Source of the DNA: Bartonella quintana
GTDB lineage: Bacteria > Pseudomonadota > Alphaproteobacteria > Rhizobiales > Rhizobiaceae
NCBI RefSeq assembly: GCF_009936175.1
Contig: NZ_AP019773.1
Location: 1,236,001-1,300,000, forward strand
Length of the DNA stretch: 64,000 nucleotides
Direction of reading: 5' to 3'
Shown here in pieces: positions 11,212 through 20,225 of the stretch. The stretch's first letter is position 1; every line of letters begins with the position of its first letter. The notes below the pieces were generated by a model. It ran no database searches, was not told where the DNA came from, and saw only the letters and a list, made by a program, of their open reading frames with translations. The position numbers and the translations under genes were made by a program.

Positions 11212-11857
11212 CAGTGTTGTAACCATACATAATAGGAATTTCTTAGATCGAACTGCATATGTTAGCACCCCAATGCGATGCGATGGTCACTGGATTTGTA
11301 CGCTAGGCGTTTATACTGATATGACAGCATAAAGCAAGCTGCACTGTTACAGTATACAAAATTGCTGCAACGTAAACAGCTGTCAAAGCATCTTATCTGG
11401 GATCATCTAAAACCCATCTTATCACGAGAAAAATATTTTCAAAAGGTGACGGACTATCGTAAAAACTTTTAAGGATGATCTTATAAGATAAGAAAAGACA
11501 TCCACCATCGATGTGATAACATAGAGACCACCCATCACCCACTCTTCCTGTCGTTCATTTGTAAATTTTTTCTATAATACGCAGATATGAAAGACACTCT
11601 CCCATAAAAAAGAGGCGTTCCCCCCCCCCACGACGCAAGAAGCCGCCATCTTCCTCCTGAAAAACGAAGGAGCAATCCCTCTTCTCTCCGTAGCAGCCCC
11701 GCCGCGTTTCTCTCAAAGGGAAAATTCTTTTCAATCAACCCAAATAGAAATTCCCACACCTTCTCTCCATCAAAAATCAATCTCTCTTAAGGAGCAGATT
11801 TTTTGCAGTGTGAGAATCAAGATTGCATCAATCGTGCCATAAGAGATTAAAATACCC

Positions 11858-11893
11858 AAGGCTGCTAAACAAATCCACACGCCCAGGCAATTA
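11858..11893 (+). repeat. 36-base direct repeat, copy 2
   Basis: Partner of 11176-11211. It lies about 45 bases beyond the 3' end of the minus-strand FlgN-like gene, which may have been cut back by the event that placed the repeat. Confidence 0.7.
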
Positions 11894-11938
11894 TTGTAAT
11901 CACTTACGCCCGGTATTAATCAAAATTGGATCACAGGT

Positions 11939-12340
11939 TCAATCCGCTTCTTTTGTACGAGCAGCGGTTTGTATATCTTGCGAAAGATCGTTTACTGCAT
12001 CCAAATGAATTTGAAGCAATTCACTATTACGACGTAATTTTTCCTGTAAATCTGATAACAAGCTTTCGACCTCACTCGAAATATCTTCATTCATGTAGCG
12101 TTTTATATCGCTCATAGATTTATTAAGATCACGTAAGCCACGTGTTTTACATAAATTTATTTCTTCGTAATCTGGAATACCACTGCTCTCTAGCATGTTA
12201 CTTTCATAATCGATCACTTGTGCTAACCCTTTAACAGCAGCCACAAATTTTGTCATTGCCCAATCACGATCGATAAGGTCGTTATCAAAGACTTTTGCTT
12301 TTGATGCAACACTATCATCCCCATATTGCACGACAGACAT
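11939..12340 (-). CDS. FlgN-like flagellar export chaperone (possible relic)
   Basis: I choose the ATG at 12340 because a GAAGGGGA ribosome site lies 6-9 bases before it; the protein is 133 residues. It is cytoplasmic and helical, with the rhizobial FlgN pattern as I know it: IDYE..ML.....PDYEEINLCKTRGL in the middle and ...LRRNSELLQIHLDAVNDLSQ near the end. FlgN chaperones bind the hook-filament junction proteins FlgK and FlgL. No other flagellar gene is visible here, and Bartonella of this clade are usually non-flagellated, so the gene is probably an orphan. The family's usual end after EAD(G) is cut by an early stop. The call rests on remembered motif patterns, not a search. Confidence 0.5.
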   Translation of the reverse strand: MSVVQYGDDSVASKAKVFDNDLIDRDWAMTKFVAAVKGLAQVIDYESNMLESSGIPDYEEINLCKTRGLRDLNKSMSDIKRYMNEDISSEVESLLSDLQEKLRRNSELLQIHLDAVNDLSQDIQTAARTKEAD

Positions 12341-13305
12341 TTTTATTTCCCCTTCAACAGTATTGTTCAATCTTGATCTCAAATGAAGAAGATTAAACAA
12401 CCTTTCTTTAATGCTGGTACACTCGATTGAGTTCATTGTGCGAATATTGTACCAACAATAGCACGACGATCCTTAAAAGCGTATACCTGTTCAATTTTCA
12501 AATTATCGTATAAAATATATTTTTTCTTATTTGCTCCAAATCCCCCCCTTGGTGCGATACCAATTCTATAAAACGCTAAAAATCTCTACACCAATGTGCT
12601 GCAGATATCACGAATTGCCGATCTTCGACAAAAAACGATCATGCGTTAACGGATAGGCTCAACAAAAATTTGTAACATATAAAGATTGAGATTTTTAAAA
12701 GATTTCAGTATTTTACCCTCCATAGCTTCTGGCTTTCTATGCATCTAACGCTGCCTGTCATTTGGCATTACATACGATCAAATTACACTCATCCAGAAAG
12801 ATTCATTCTTCTCACATGTTTTGTTCTCCATACGCACAATATTTCACACAAAACACAAGAAAAACACTCTCTGAACAAACCACACGACAACATCAAAAAA
12901 GCTATCTAAAAATAGCTAAACAGCCACAGATTTCCCTTTTTAATTATCATTCGCTTTTCTTTGCACATATTATAGTATAGGATTTTTCTGACCCTTTCAA
13001 GAGTTCCTGACAAAACGTAAAGCCTCTATAATCCTTCAATCCATAAATTTTCAAATCTTCCCATAGAGACGTTTTCATCCTTTTGTTTGCAAGATAACCC
13101 TCTCGCATCTCACCAAATAACCCACAGCTTTGCTCTTGATATAGCTTTTTTGCTCCTTAAACAAAAAAAGAAATCATAAGAACAATAATTTCTTCTGCGA
13201 AAAGAAAGCTTCTGCCGAAAAATCTACCTTGACTCCCAACATTCAGGATCGCGCTCCATCGCTGCTCTTCTCTTGCAATGATCATTTATAATCTTATTTG
13301 ATACA
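12341..13305. other. Intergenic stretch without recognisable genes
   Basis: Only short, codon-poor open frames occur, such as 12762-12980, with no ribosome site or recognisable motif. I see no RNA gene or repeat. Confidence 0.4.
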
Positions 13306-13498
13306 CCTTCAACGCAGGGACCCTTCTTGAAACCAGTGAGCTGTTACATTTTCTTTAAATGGTGGCGGCTTTTAAGCCAATATCCTTGTTATTTTGGAAG
13401 CTTCACATCCTTTCCCACTTAACCATACCTGGGAACCTTAAATGGTAGTCAGGATTGTGTCCCTCTCCACCACGACGGACGTTGGCACCCACCATTTC
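13306..13498 (-). pseudogene. Fragment of 23S rRNA gene
   Basis: About 190 bases align, with many substitutions and a few indels, to 62705-62898 in the real 23S gene of this window; shared blocks include CCAGTGAGCTGTTAC, CACATCCTTTCCCACTTA and CACGACGGACGTT. Both are in the same orientation. The similarity fades at both ends, so this is a decayed partial copy with no function as rRNA. Confidence 0.85.
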
Positions 13499-13768
13499 AT
13501 AAAAAGCAGCTTTAGCCGATCTTGTCATGGCGTAAAATCAATCAGAACACTTGTATAAAAAGAGCTTTTTGTTACACGACTATACAGAAAAAACAAAGGC
13601 ACAACAAAGTTTCACTCTATTTTATAGCCTACAGCGCTAAAGCGCTTCAAATCCTTATAAAAAAGAAAGATTTTAAGCTTGCCAAGTATATTGTATCAGC
13701 ATATATTACAGACTGTAACATATCGTTATTAAAAAAATTGATACCACAAAGAACAGAAAGAGGTTCTT

Positions 13769-13864
13769 ATGGCCGATATAATAAAAACCGCTATGCTTTA
13801 CTCAACGTTGATTGTCACCATCAATGTTTTCGTTGTTCTAGCTCTTGTAATAGAGATGCATTAA
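13769..13864 (+). CDS. Possible 31-residue single-span membrane peptide
   Basis: A short frame starting ATG at 13769 with an AGAGG site 5-6 bases before it encodes a polar start (MADIIKTAM) and one continuous hydrophobic helix (about residues 10-28) ending EMH. Small membrane peptides of this build exist in many bacteria, but I recognise no family. It is embedded in decayed sequence, so chance is possible. Confidence 0.3.
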   Translation: MADIIKTAMLYSTLIVTINVFVVLALVIEMH

Positions 13865-14380
13865 ACATAATCTCTTAGTTTTTTCGTGAACCACACAAAT
13901 GAGGGTCTCAAATTCTCATAAGATCATAGAAAGACTTTAAGTAAGCTGATAAATCGCGTTACCAATTCCAAATGTCGCTTCCAACTCTTCCGACGTTAAT
14001 TTTTGCTTTTTGTATGCATTTTTAACAATCAGGTTTATTTCGTTCTACCTTGAATTACCACTCTTCCTCAGAGTGATTCTTTTTATCTTCTACTCTCTAT
14101 TGAAAAGCAGAACACAACAAAAACCTTAAACTTTGTTGGCTTTTTATGCGGTGGATGAGTGTAGACCACCTTGTGCTTAATATTTTAGACGCAAATCTTG
14201 TTTTGTCTCGTAGAGGCTGTTCTTTACGTCTAAAATAGAGAAAACCTCCACAACAGATAAGAGATTTCCCATTTATTGAAGTCTATTTCGTGGATATTCA
14301 AAACAAAATTCACTCTTTCTTGATCCAGAACAAAAACCAATACTGTCACAATTTATTTTTCATAATTGCACGGTTGTCTT
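13865..14380. other. Decayed stretch
   Basis: No intact gene. On the minus strand near 13938-14045 a 36-codon open end (ending FGIGNAIYQLT) lacks a start and may be the tail of a lost gene. Nothing else is supported. Confidence 0.35.
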
Positions 14381-14417
14381 GCTATTTTTCTGATTTACAA
14401 GGTTTTAAGAGTGATTT

Positions 14418-14581
14418 TTAGTGTCCCAAAAGAATATCTTGAGCCGCGGATCCTCTTTCTAAGGAACACTTCTTTTCCCATTTATTGAGTAACTTTTGAT
14501 CTTTCTAAACATAGTTTTTTCGCAACCAGCAGCAATAATCCCAGTGCAAAGAAGCAAAGTTATTATAATAGCTTTATGCAT
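14418..14581 (-). pseudogene. EexN-like entry-exclusion lipoprotein remnant
   Basis: From the ATG at 14581 the frame reads a lipoprotein signal peptide with lipobox IIAAGC and then CEK. If one extra base is allowed within the A run after this, the sequence becomes EKNYV, a stop, KDQKLLNKWEKKCS, which fits the compact EexN family (GC-EK-Y-V... K-LL--W--KC) found with conjugation-type T4SSs. The uncorrected frame stops after 40 codons. The call depends on the frameshift and on remembered family patterns. Confidence 0.5.
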
Positions 14582-15290
14582 GATATGACGATGGCTTGAT
14601 TTGTAAGCTTTGCGTTGGTAACATTGCCTGCACAGCTATCAATGATGTTTAAAGTCTTTTACCTCTGGCAGCAGCTTTCGTACCTTTTCGCTTTTAATCG
14701 CTTCTTTTCTTTCATAAACTGCTCCATAAAGAAATTCACCTAAAGCTGTTTAACCTTGATGACAGACAGTATTGGTTTTGTTGATTTGCTGCTTGTAAAA
14801 ACATCAACTGCAGTTTCTGATCCTGGCTCCTTAATAGTCCCCTCACTTGACAACCTTTTGGATAAGAATTTTTACCCCACTTTCTAATGTTGTTGCGAAT
14901 ATAAAAAACAATACCAAAATTAGTAAACGCATTATTTTTTTAGCATCCCCCAAAGAAAATTAAAAGAATCTTTAGAAACGAATAACCTTTCTCTTGTTTC
15001 AACAGCAGCAACAAAATCCGTTCTTTCGTAAAAGCCAGCCCGCCGCAAACCACTCATGCAACATATCAGACATAACCACTAAAACCAGAAAGACAAGACA
15101 TCATAAGATAGAACAATGAACAATATGTCTTAAGCGCATGTCATATTTTTTTCAACCAGGTCTTTTCTTCTAGACAGATAGCGCCTTTCTGTTAAGATAT
15201 TCTCTTATAAAACCTCATCTTTATAATGGTCTTTTTGGAGAGCAAACAAAAGAACAGTCTGAAGATATACCCTATCGGGAACGAACAAGG
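14582..15290. other. Decayed stretch upstream of the DUF442-type gene
   Basis: On the minus strand, near 14850-14935, a short frame begins MRLLILVLFFIFATTLES (signal-peptide-like) but stops after 29 codons. The rest has no readable gene. The region may hold the promoter for 15291. Confidence 0.35.
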
Positions 15291-15620
15291 ATGAACTTAC
15301 AACAAATTGAACCTGATATTTTCATCAGTGCCCAAATCAGCGTTGAAAACATTAAAAAATTAGCACAAATGGGCTTTAAAACGATTATCTGCAACCGCCC
15401 CGATCAAGAAGACCCCCATCAACCTGATTTTTCCATCATTAAAACAGAAGCACACAAATATGGAATCAAAGCCTATCACATTCCTATTGTACCTCCTACC
15501 ATAGAAAGATCAGATATTGAAACTATGCAAACAATTTTAAAAACAGCCCCCACACCTCTTCTTGCCTATTGTCACTACGGAACACGCTCGATGCATCTTT
15601 ATCGTTTAGCGCGTCTTTAA
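15291..15620 (+). CDS. TIGR01244/DUF442 family phosphatase-like protein
   Basis: A 109-residue protein of the family fused in other bacteria to beta-lactamase-like hydrolases (Blh-type sulfur or phosphate chemistry). The motif near residues 93-99, CHYGTRS, matches the C-x5-R loop of the cysteine phosphatase/rhodanese-like fold, with Cys93 as expected nucleophile. The N-terminal part (NLQQIEPDIFISAQIS...GFKTIICNRPD) is typical of the family. It ends soon after the loop and is about as long as standalone members. The substrate is unknown. It converges with the ribF gene on the other strand. Confidence 0.8.
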   Translation: MNLQQIEPDIFISAQISVENIKKLAQMGFKTIICNRPDQEDPHQPDFSIIKTEAHKYGIKAYHIPIVPPTIERSDIETMQTILKTAPTPLLAYCHYGTRSMHLYRLARL

Positions 15621-15723
15621 TCCCTTGTCTTAACAAACCAGAAAAAAACAAGCGGTAAACTTCTAAACCATCATAAAAGCCGCAAAATTTCATAGGGTTA
15701 TAAAAAAAGCAAAAGGTAAGACA

Positions 15724-15884
15724 ATGATGAAATCAGATCTTCAGACATTTATTTCCCCTCCCAACAACGAAAAATTCATATATTTCACGATGTCTTAGAA
15801 TATATTTTTGGAATCATAGTCAGTTTAAGTGCTTTTTTTGCTGCTCTCATATCTTTTTCAAATCAACTTAAGGCATATTTTTAA
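15724..15884 (+). pseudogene. Possible frameshifted small membrane protein gene
   Basis: ATG codons at 15724/15727 open a frame that stops early, while the neighbouring frame runs to TAA at 15882 and encodes HDVLEYIFGIIVSLSAFF and a second hydrophobic piece ending NQLKAYF. One shift between them would give a small membrane protein of about 50 residues. It overlaps the end of ribF convergently. No family recognised. Confidence 0.3.
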
Positions 15885-16869
15885 AAGTGAGCAGCCGATC
15901 TAACTGCGACAATGGTTGTACTGTCATCAAAATTGCTTTTGCTGCTTTTTCATCACGTTGCATTTGTGCAATTAGAGGTTCAAGTCCATCAAATTTTTCT
16001 TGTCCTCGTAAAAACTGTAAGAAAGAAACAGTGCAGTTTTCTCCATAAAGGTCGTCGTTAAAATCAAATAAATAGGTTTCCAAAAGCGGTGCTCCATCTT
16101 TAATAACCGTTGGACGACAACCAAAACTTGCAACCCCATCATGCAAAACACCGTTAGCACGACGCAACCGTACAGCATAAACACCATGAGCCAAACTAGT
16201 TTGAGGAGGTAATATCTGATTAGCGGTAGGAAAACCTAAAAGGCGTCCAAGTTTTTCGCCCTGGATAATATTTGAACGAACCCGATAATGATAACCTAAC
16301 AAATGGGCTGCTTTTCCCACCTGAGCTTGTGAAAGAAGCTGACGAATAAAACTAGAGGAAATCATCCGCTTTTGTTGATCTTGTGTGCTACATACGCAAG
16401 AAATTTTAACGACCTCAAATCCACATTCTTCTCCCCTTTGACAAAGAAGTTGCGCAGTTCCACTCTTCTGATGACCAAATTGAAAATTGTCACCGATTAC
16501 CACAGCTGAAACATCAAGGGCTTTTTTTAAAATCACATTGATAAATTCATCCGCTGAAAGAGCAGAAAAATGTGCATAAAAAGGCTGTTCAATCACTCCA
16601 TTAAACCCGAGGATTTTTAAAATTTCAGCCTTTTCAGCAGCCTCTGTTAAGCGATCGACAGGAGCTGAGCTTTGAAAAAAACTTCTTGGATGTGGTTCAA
16701 AGGTTAAAACAAGAGCTAGCTTATTTTTCATGCGTGCTAAATCAAGCGCTTTTTGGAGTACTTTCTGATGCCCACAATGAACACCATCAAAATTTCCAAG
16801 TGCCAACACTGCCCCTTGCCAATCCAAAGGCAGCATATGAGCCCCCTGAAAACGCACAAAATCAGACAT
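15868..16869 (-). CDS. ribF: Bifunctional riboflavin kinase / FAD synthetase
   Basis: Makes FMN from riboflavin with ATP and then adenylylates it to FAD. I choose the ATG at 16869 because it overlaps the stop of the upstream gene (TAATG), giving 333 residues; a start at 16884 is possible. The N-terminal adenylyltransferase domain carries GNFDGVHCGH (residues 25-34), the nucleotidyltransferase HxGH-type motif. The C-terminal flavokinase domain has GRLLGFPTAN, the family signature. The length is normal. It is coupled to the HAD phosphatase gene. Confidence 0.95.
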   Translation of the reverse strand: MSDFVRFQGAHMLPLDWQGAVLALGNFDGVHCGHQKVLQKALDLARMKNKLALVLTFEPHPRSFFQSSAPVDRLTEAAEKAEILKILGFNGVIEQPFYAHFSALSADEFINVILKKALDVSAVVIGDNFQFGHQKSGTAQLLCQRGEECGFEVVKISCVCSTQDQQKRMISSSFIRQLLSQAQVGKAAHLLGYHYRVRSNIIQGEKLGRLLGFPTANQILPPQTSLAHGVYAVRLRRANGVLHDGVASFGCRPTVIKDGAPLLETYLFDFNDDLYGENCTVSFLQFLRGQEKFDGLEPLIAQMQRDEKAAKAILMTVQPLSQLDRLLTFKNMP

Positions 16870-17714
16870 TACTGAAGTGCCCACATGATTGCTTGTGGCT
16901 TATAGCCATAACGTTGAAGAAAAGAGTGCAAAGCTTGCTTATCCACCACACCGTTTTGCATATAATCATAACGATGAATGCCTCCCATGATATAAAGGAC
17001 ATCGAGACCAAACTGGATTGCACCTTTTACATCGGTCAAAAGACCATCGCCAATAGCTAAAACCTGACTTTTTTCCACTGTCCCACGAATTTCTTGAAGT
17101 TTTTCAAAAGCACACTCATAGATAGGTGCATGAGGTTTACCGGCAATGCGCACCTCACCGCCTAATTGTTGGTAAAGACGTGCCAGTGCACCAGCGCACC
17201 AAAATTCCTGGTTTCCATAATGTACAATGACATCGGGATTGGCACAAATAAACGGTAAATTCCGCGCCCGCATACGATGAAACATATTCTCATAAGCGTG
17301 TGGTGTTTCGTCAAGACCTTCAAGAAAGCCACTACAAACCACTACAGACGCCTCCCACTCTTCAACCAATTCACAGTCTAAGTCTTCAAACAAAACCAAA
17401 TCACGTTGCTGCCCAATGAAAAAAACTTTACGCGGTGCAGCACGAATGAGATCGCGCGTCACATCGCCTGAAGTAATAATGGCATCATAATAATCATTAT
17501 GAATATTCATGCTTTGTAATTGGTCAACAACATCTTTCCGCGGTCGAGGCGAATTGGTCAAGAAAATGACATTTTTTCCCATCTGTCGGATTTTGTGTAA
17601 CACTTTCAAAGCCGGTTCAAATGCGTGCACACCGTTATGCACAACACCCCAAACATCGCAAAAAACAGCATCATAATGCGCTATAACAGTATCAATATGG
17701 GTAAGTTCATTCAT
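16869..17714 (-). CDS. HAD-superfamily phosphatase, TIGR01459/NagD-like
   Basis: A 281-residue class IIA HAD hydrolase. Motif I is seen near residue 18-24 (FCDVWGVVHNG), with the nucleophilic Asp; motif II is FLTNSPRPR; motif III/IV is in IAGKPHAPIY...LAIGDGLLTDVKGA. The family often lies beside ribF in alphaproteobacteria and may act on phosphorylated small molecules such as flavin or nicotinamide nucleotides, but the substrate is not established. Its stop codon overlaps the start of ribF, so the two are co-translated. Confidence 0.9.
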   Translation of the reverse strand: MNELTHIDTVIAHYDAVFCDVWGVVHNGVHAFEPALKVLHKIRQMGKNVIFLTNSPRPRKDVVDQLQSMNIHNDYYDAIITSGDVTRDLIRAAPRKVFFIGQQRDLVLFEDLDCELVEEWEASVVVCSGFLEGLDETPHAYENMFHRMRARNLPFICANPDVIVHYGNQEFWCAGALARLYQQLGGEVRIAGKPHAPIYECAFEKLQEIRGTVEKSQVLAIGDGLLTDVKGAIQFGLDVLYIMGGIHRYDYMQNGVVDKQALHSFLQRYGYKPQAIMWALQ

Positions 17715-18829
17715 GTTGCACCTAGTTTATATGTTTGCCATTTATCAAACTGTTTTTTACTTAAAAACTACTTATCGGAAGATAATTCTTCTGTCATCTG
17801 CTTTCTCAACACTGTATTTATCCATCTTCGTTGCTTTGCATCGCATCTATAGATCATGAAAAACGACAAAATAAATAATTTATTGTATTATAAGTGGTGC
17901 GTAATTCTGCAATGCCTCGATTAAAAACTTATCATTCTACAATCATGAGAATTTCAATCTTAAAAACAATTCTATTGATACAGTTTATCATCTGAAGCAC
18001 TCAAGTTCTTATTTTGAAAACCCACGAATAAACATTTTCATGAAAAAACTGCCAGAAAGGAAAAAGTTCCACTTCCCTGGATACAAACCGACTGTGCAAC
18101 CCAGGAAATATAAGGCATTTCTTAAATATATTGATTTTTAAGCTTAAAAGAGTATTTCTAGATAGTATTCAAGAAATTTTTAATCTGCCCCGTATAAAAT
18201 ATCGTGTTTTATAGAAGTTTTAGAGACATAATACCTTGTTCAATTAACTAAAGAGCATTCCCTTAATTTGGTGTAATAATGGTTTAAAGAGTGTGAAACT
18301 TGATATGAGCGATAAGACGTTTCACAATGACTTTAAAGAGCTTATATTGAGAAGTTTTTTGCAAGCAAAGTTGTTAAAATCAGTATTCGATCAATCACGC
18401 ACTGTTCGTCTTCCTTTGGGATATTCTTGAAACAGGGCAGAGCATGACGCAAGCTTTTTCATCATAAAAAAAACTCTCTTTTTTTACATGTAAGAATTAG
18501 CAGAAGACAAAACAGTAACGCTTAGAAGACCATTTGTAATTATGGGAGCCACCACGTAGTTGAGCGGCATATATTTACCTTGGTTCTATGACGTACTCGT
18601 ATTGCGTCTAACACCACCTCATGCCAAGATTACATTCTATGACTAATAATTAAGCAAGAGAGTGTACCCATTTCTACAGAACTTATGCAAAATACAGTCA
18701 AAAGGCCGGAAATTAGCCATATTGACATTTCACTTGTTTTCTTGATTTACGCATATTCTTTAAGGGCCAATGGGATTATTAGGTACCATTGTCTCTTCTT
18801 CACTCTTTTGGCTGTTCAAATTCGCTAGA
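17715..18829. other. Intergenic stretch without recognisable genes
   Basis: About 1.1 kb of AT-rich DNA. The first 100 bases probably hold the promoter for the HAD-ribF pair. I find no credible open frame or RNA gene in the remainder. Confidence 0.45.
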
Positions 18830-19249
18830 CTACAATTCACTTTGCGTTTTTTGAGCGGCAGATTGTAAGTCTTTATAGTCTGCTGGTGCTGGAAAATAAC
18901 GCTGATCTTTCGTCAAAACCATCATCCCTTCCGCAAAGCCTGAGCGCACAAGATCAACCCCGTTAAAAAAACACTGCGCATAATAAATCTGTTGAATGAC
19001 GGGCGTTTGCCGACACGTGATATTTTGATCAATTGTTTTTTACACAAGCCACGCAGTGACAAAAGCACCGCAGAGCCATTTCATACCATTGCGTGAGGAA
19101 AATTGCTGTTTTTCACAGGTTTCAACATCATATAATCGGATCTTGTGAACAATTCTTTTTCTCCACCCTTCATCTATAGGCGTGATCATTTTACAAGTAA
19201 CACAACTTATTACCTGTATAACATCTGAACAGACTGAGGCGTCATACAA
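18830..19249 (-). pseudogene. Broken paralogue of the SNase-like gene
   Basis: The frame from 19249 ends at a stop inside the gene, but reading past it the product matches the intact protein at 20226-20969: CGAFVTAWLV, then YYAQCFFNGVDLV.SGFAEGMMVLTKDQ, parallel to CGAVTTAWLV and YAQCFVEGVDLAEVGLSEGMLVLLKEN. The N-terminal membrane anchor region is missing or unreadable. An older, inactivated duplicate. Confidence 0.75.
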
Positions 19250-20225
19250 AAAAGTGCAACTTTTTTATTTAAAAGATAATGCAAGAGCAAGCGAGAGCTA
19301 AGGAGAGCTCCTTGAATCTGGATTAAGCATGTAAGCATGGAATTCGATAGAATTCTTTTGCAGAATTGCGTGACGGTATGGCTTTTTATTCTATCCGCAA
19401 GATTAATTCTGTCCACTTAGGCTTCAAACACAACTGTTTATGCTTCATCTACTTCAACAACCTTTAAATAACAACGGAATCTCTTGTGAAAGAAAGTGTC
19501 GTTTCTTGTTTTTTTATATACTCTGAAAACAGGAGAGCATAAAAGATCACGAGAAAAGGGCCATAACATGAAGGGGAGAAATCAACGATTGAAATACCAA
19601 TAAATAAAAAAGGATTATCTGTGATTTGAAAAGAAAAGCATTTATGCTGTTTTCCTCGTCTCTCATACGACTACCCAAACCGCCGCCTACGTTTCCTATA
19701 GCTTGAAGACCACCACCTATTCCACCACCAATACCATCCTTACCATTCCTCCAGAGGCTATTCCATAACGACAGCAATACTCTCGACATTGCTCCAATAG
19801 CTACCCCCCACCACTGCTTGGCTACCAGAAATTAAACCACGAACAATTTTTGAAAGAGTCTTGAAAAAATATGCACATATCCATGACGTGCCTATTAAGA
19901 TCCACATTAATACAGATGAACTATCATAGGCTTTTCACTATCCTATTTGTGAATAGCAGTAACCAAAATTATTATGAGTGTGAGTATCAAAAGCTTTACA
20001 CTGAGAGATACAGCATCACATATGTCATTATTAGAGTGATATCTTTGTGTCCATTAGGAAGCTCTAAAACCAGATGCATGAATCATAATATATGGCTCAA
20101 TGATTGTTATAGCTATCAAAGCAGCAATAAACCAAAAGCATAGGTGAAAACTCTTGTAACCTTTTTCAATTTTATTTGTAAGGTCTTCGATATAAACATC
20201 CAGTAAGGTATATCAGTAAAATCAA
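19250..20225 (-). pseudogene. Decayed membrane-protein gene of unknown family
   Basis: Within this stretch the minus strand, from about 20200 to 19640, reads in broken frames: MDVYIEDLTNKIEKGYKS, hydrophobic segments (CFWFIAALIAITII; LLILTLIIILVTAI), then a glycine-rich tail (GIGGGIGGGLQAIGNVGGG). Several stops interrupt it. The layout, multiple membrane spans with a Gly-rich end, is reminiscent of T4SS polytopic proteins, but I cannot assign it. The part 19250-19540 holds nothing recognisable. Confidence 0.35.

Larger units (their letters stand above)
10991..11938. other. Non-coding or decayed stretch with a 10-C tract
   Basis: No gene is recognised. The stretch holds a run of ten C at 11620-11629 inside a short minus-strand open frame (11535-11780, 81 codons, TTG start, no recognised homology), and two copies of a 36-base repeat listed separately. 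The patch 11600-11720 is richer in GC than its surroundings. Confidence 0.4.

Noticed and set aside
11930..11955. T-loop-like sequence (GGTTCAATCC) suggesting a tRNA
   Set aside because: No matching acceptor or anticodon arms; it overlaps the 3' end of the FlgN-like frame.
12762..12980. 72-codon plus-strand ORF
   Set aside because: No ribosome site, no recognisable motif, composition typical of AT-rich non-coding DNA.
13522..13878. 118-codon plus-strand ORF
   Set aside because: No supporting motif or ribosome site; it overlaps, in another frame, a better-supported small membrane peptide.
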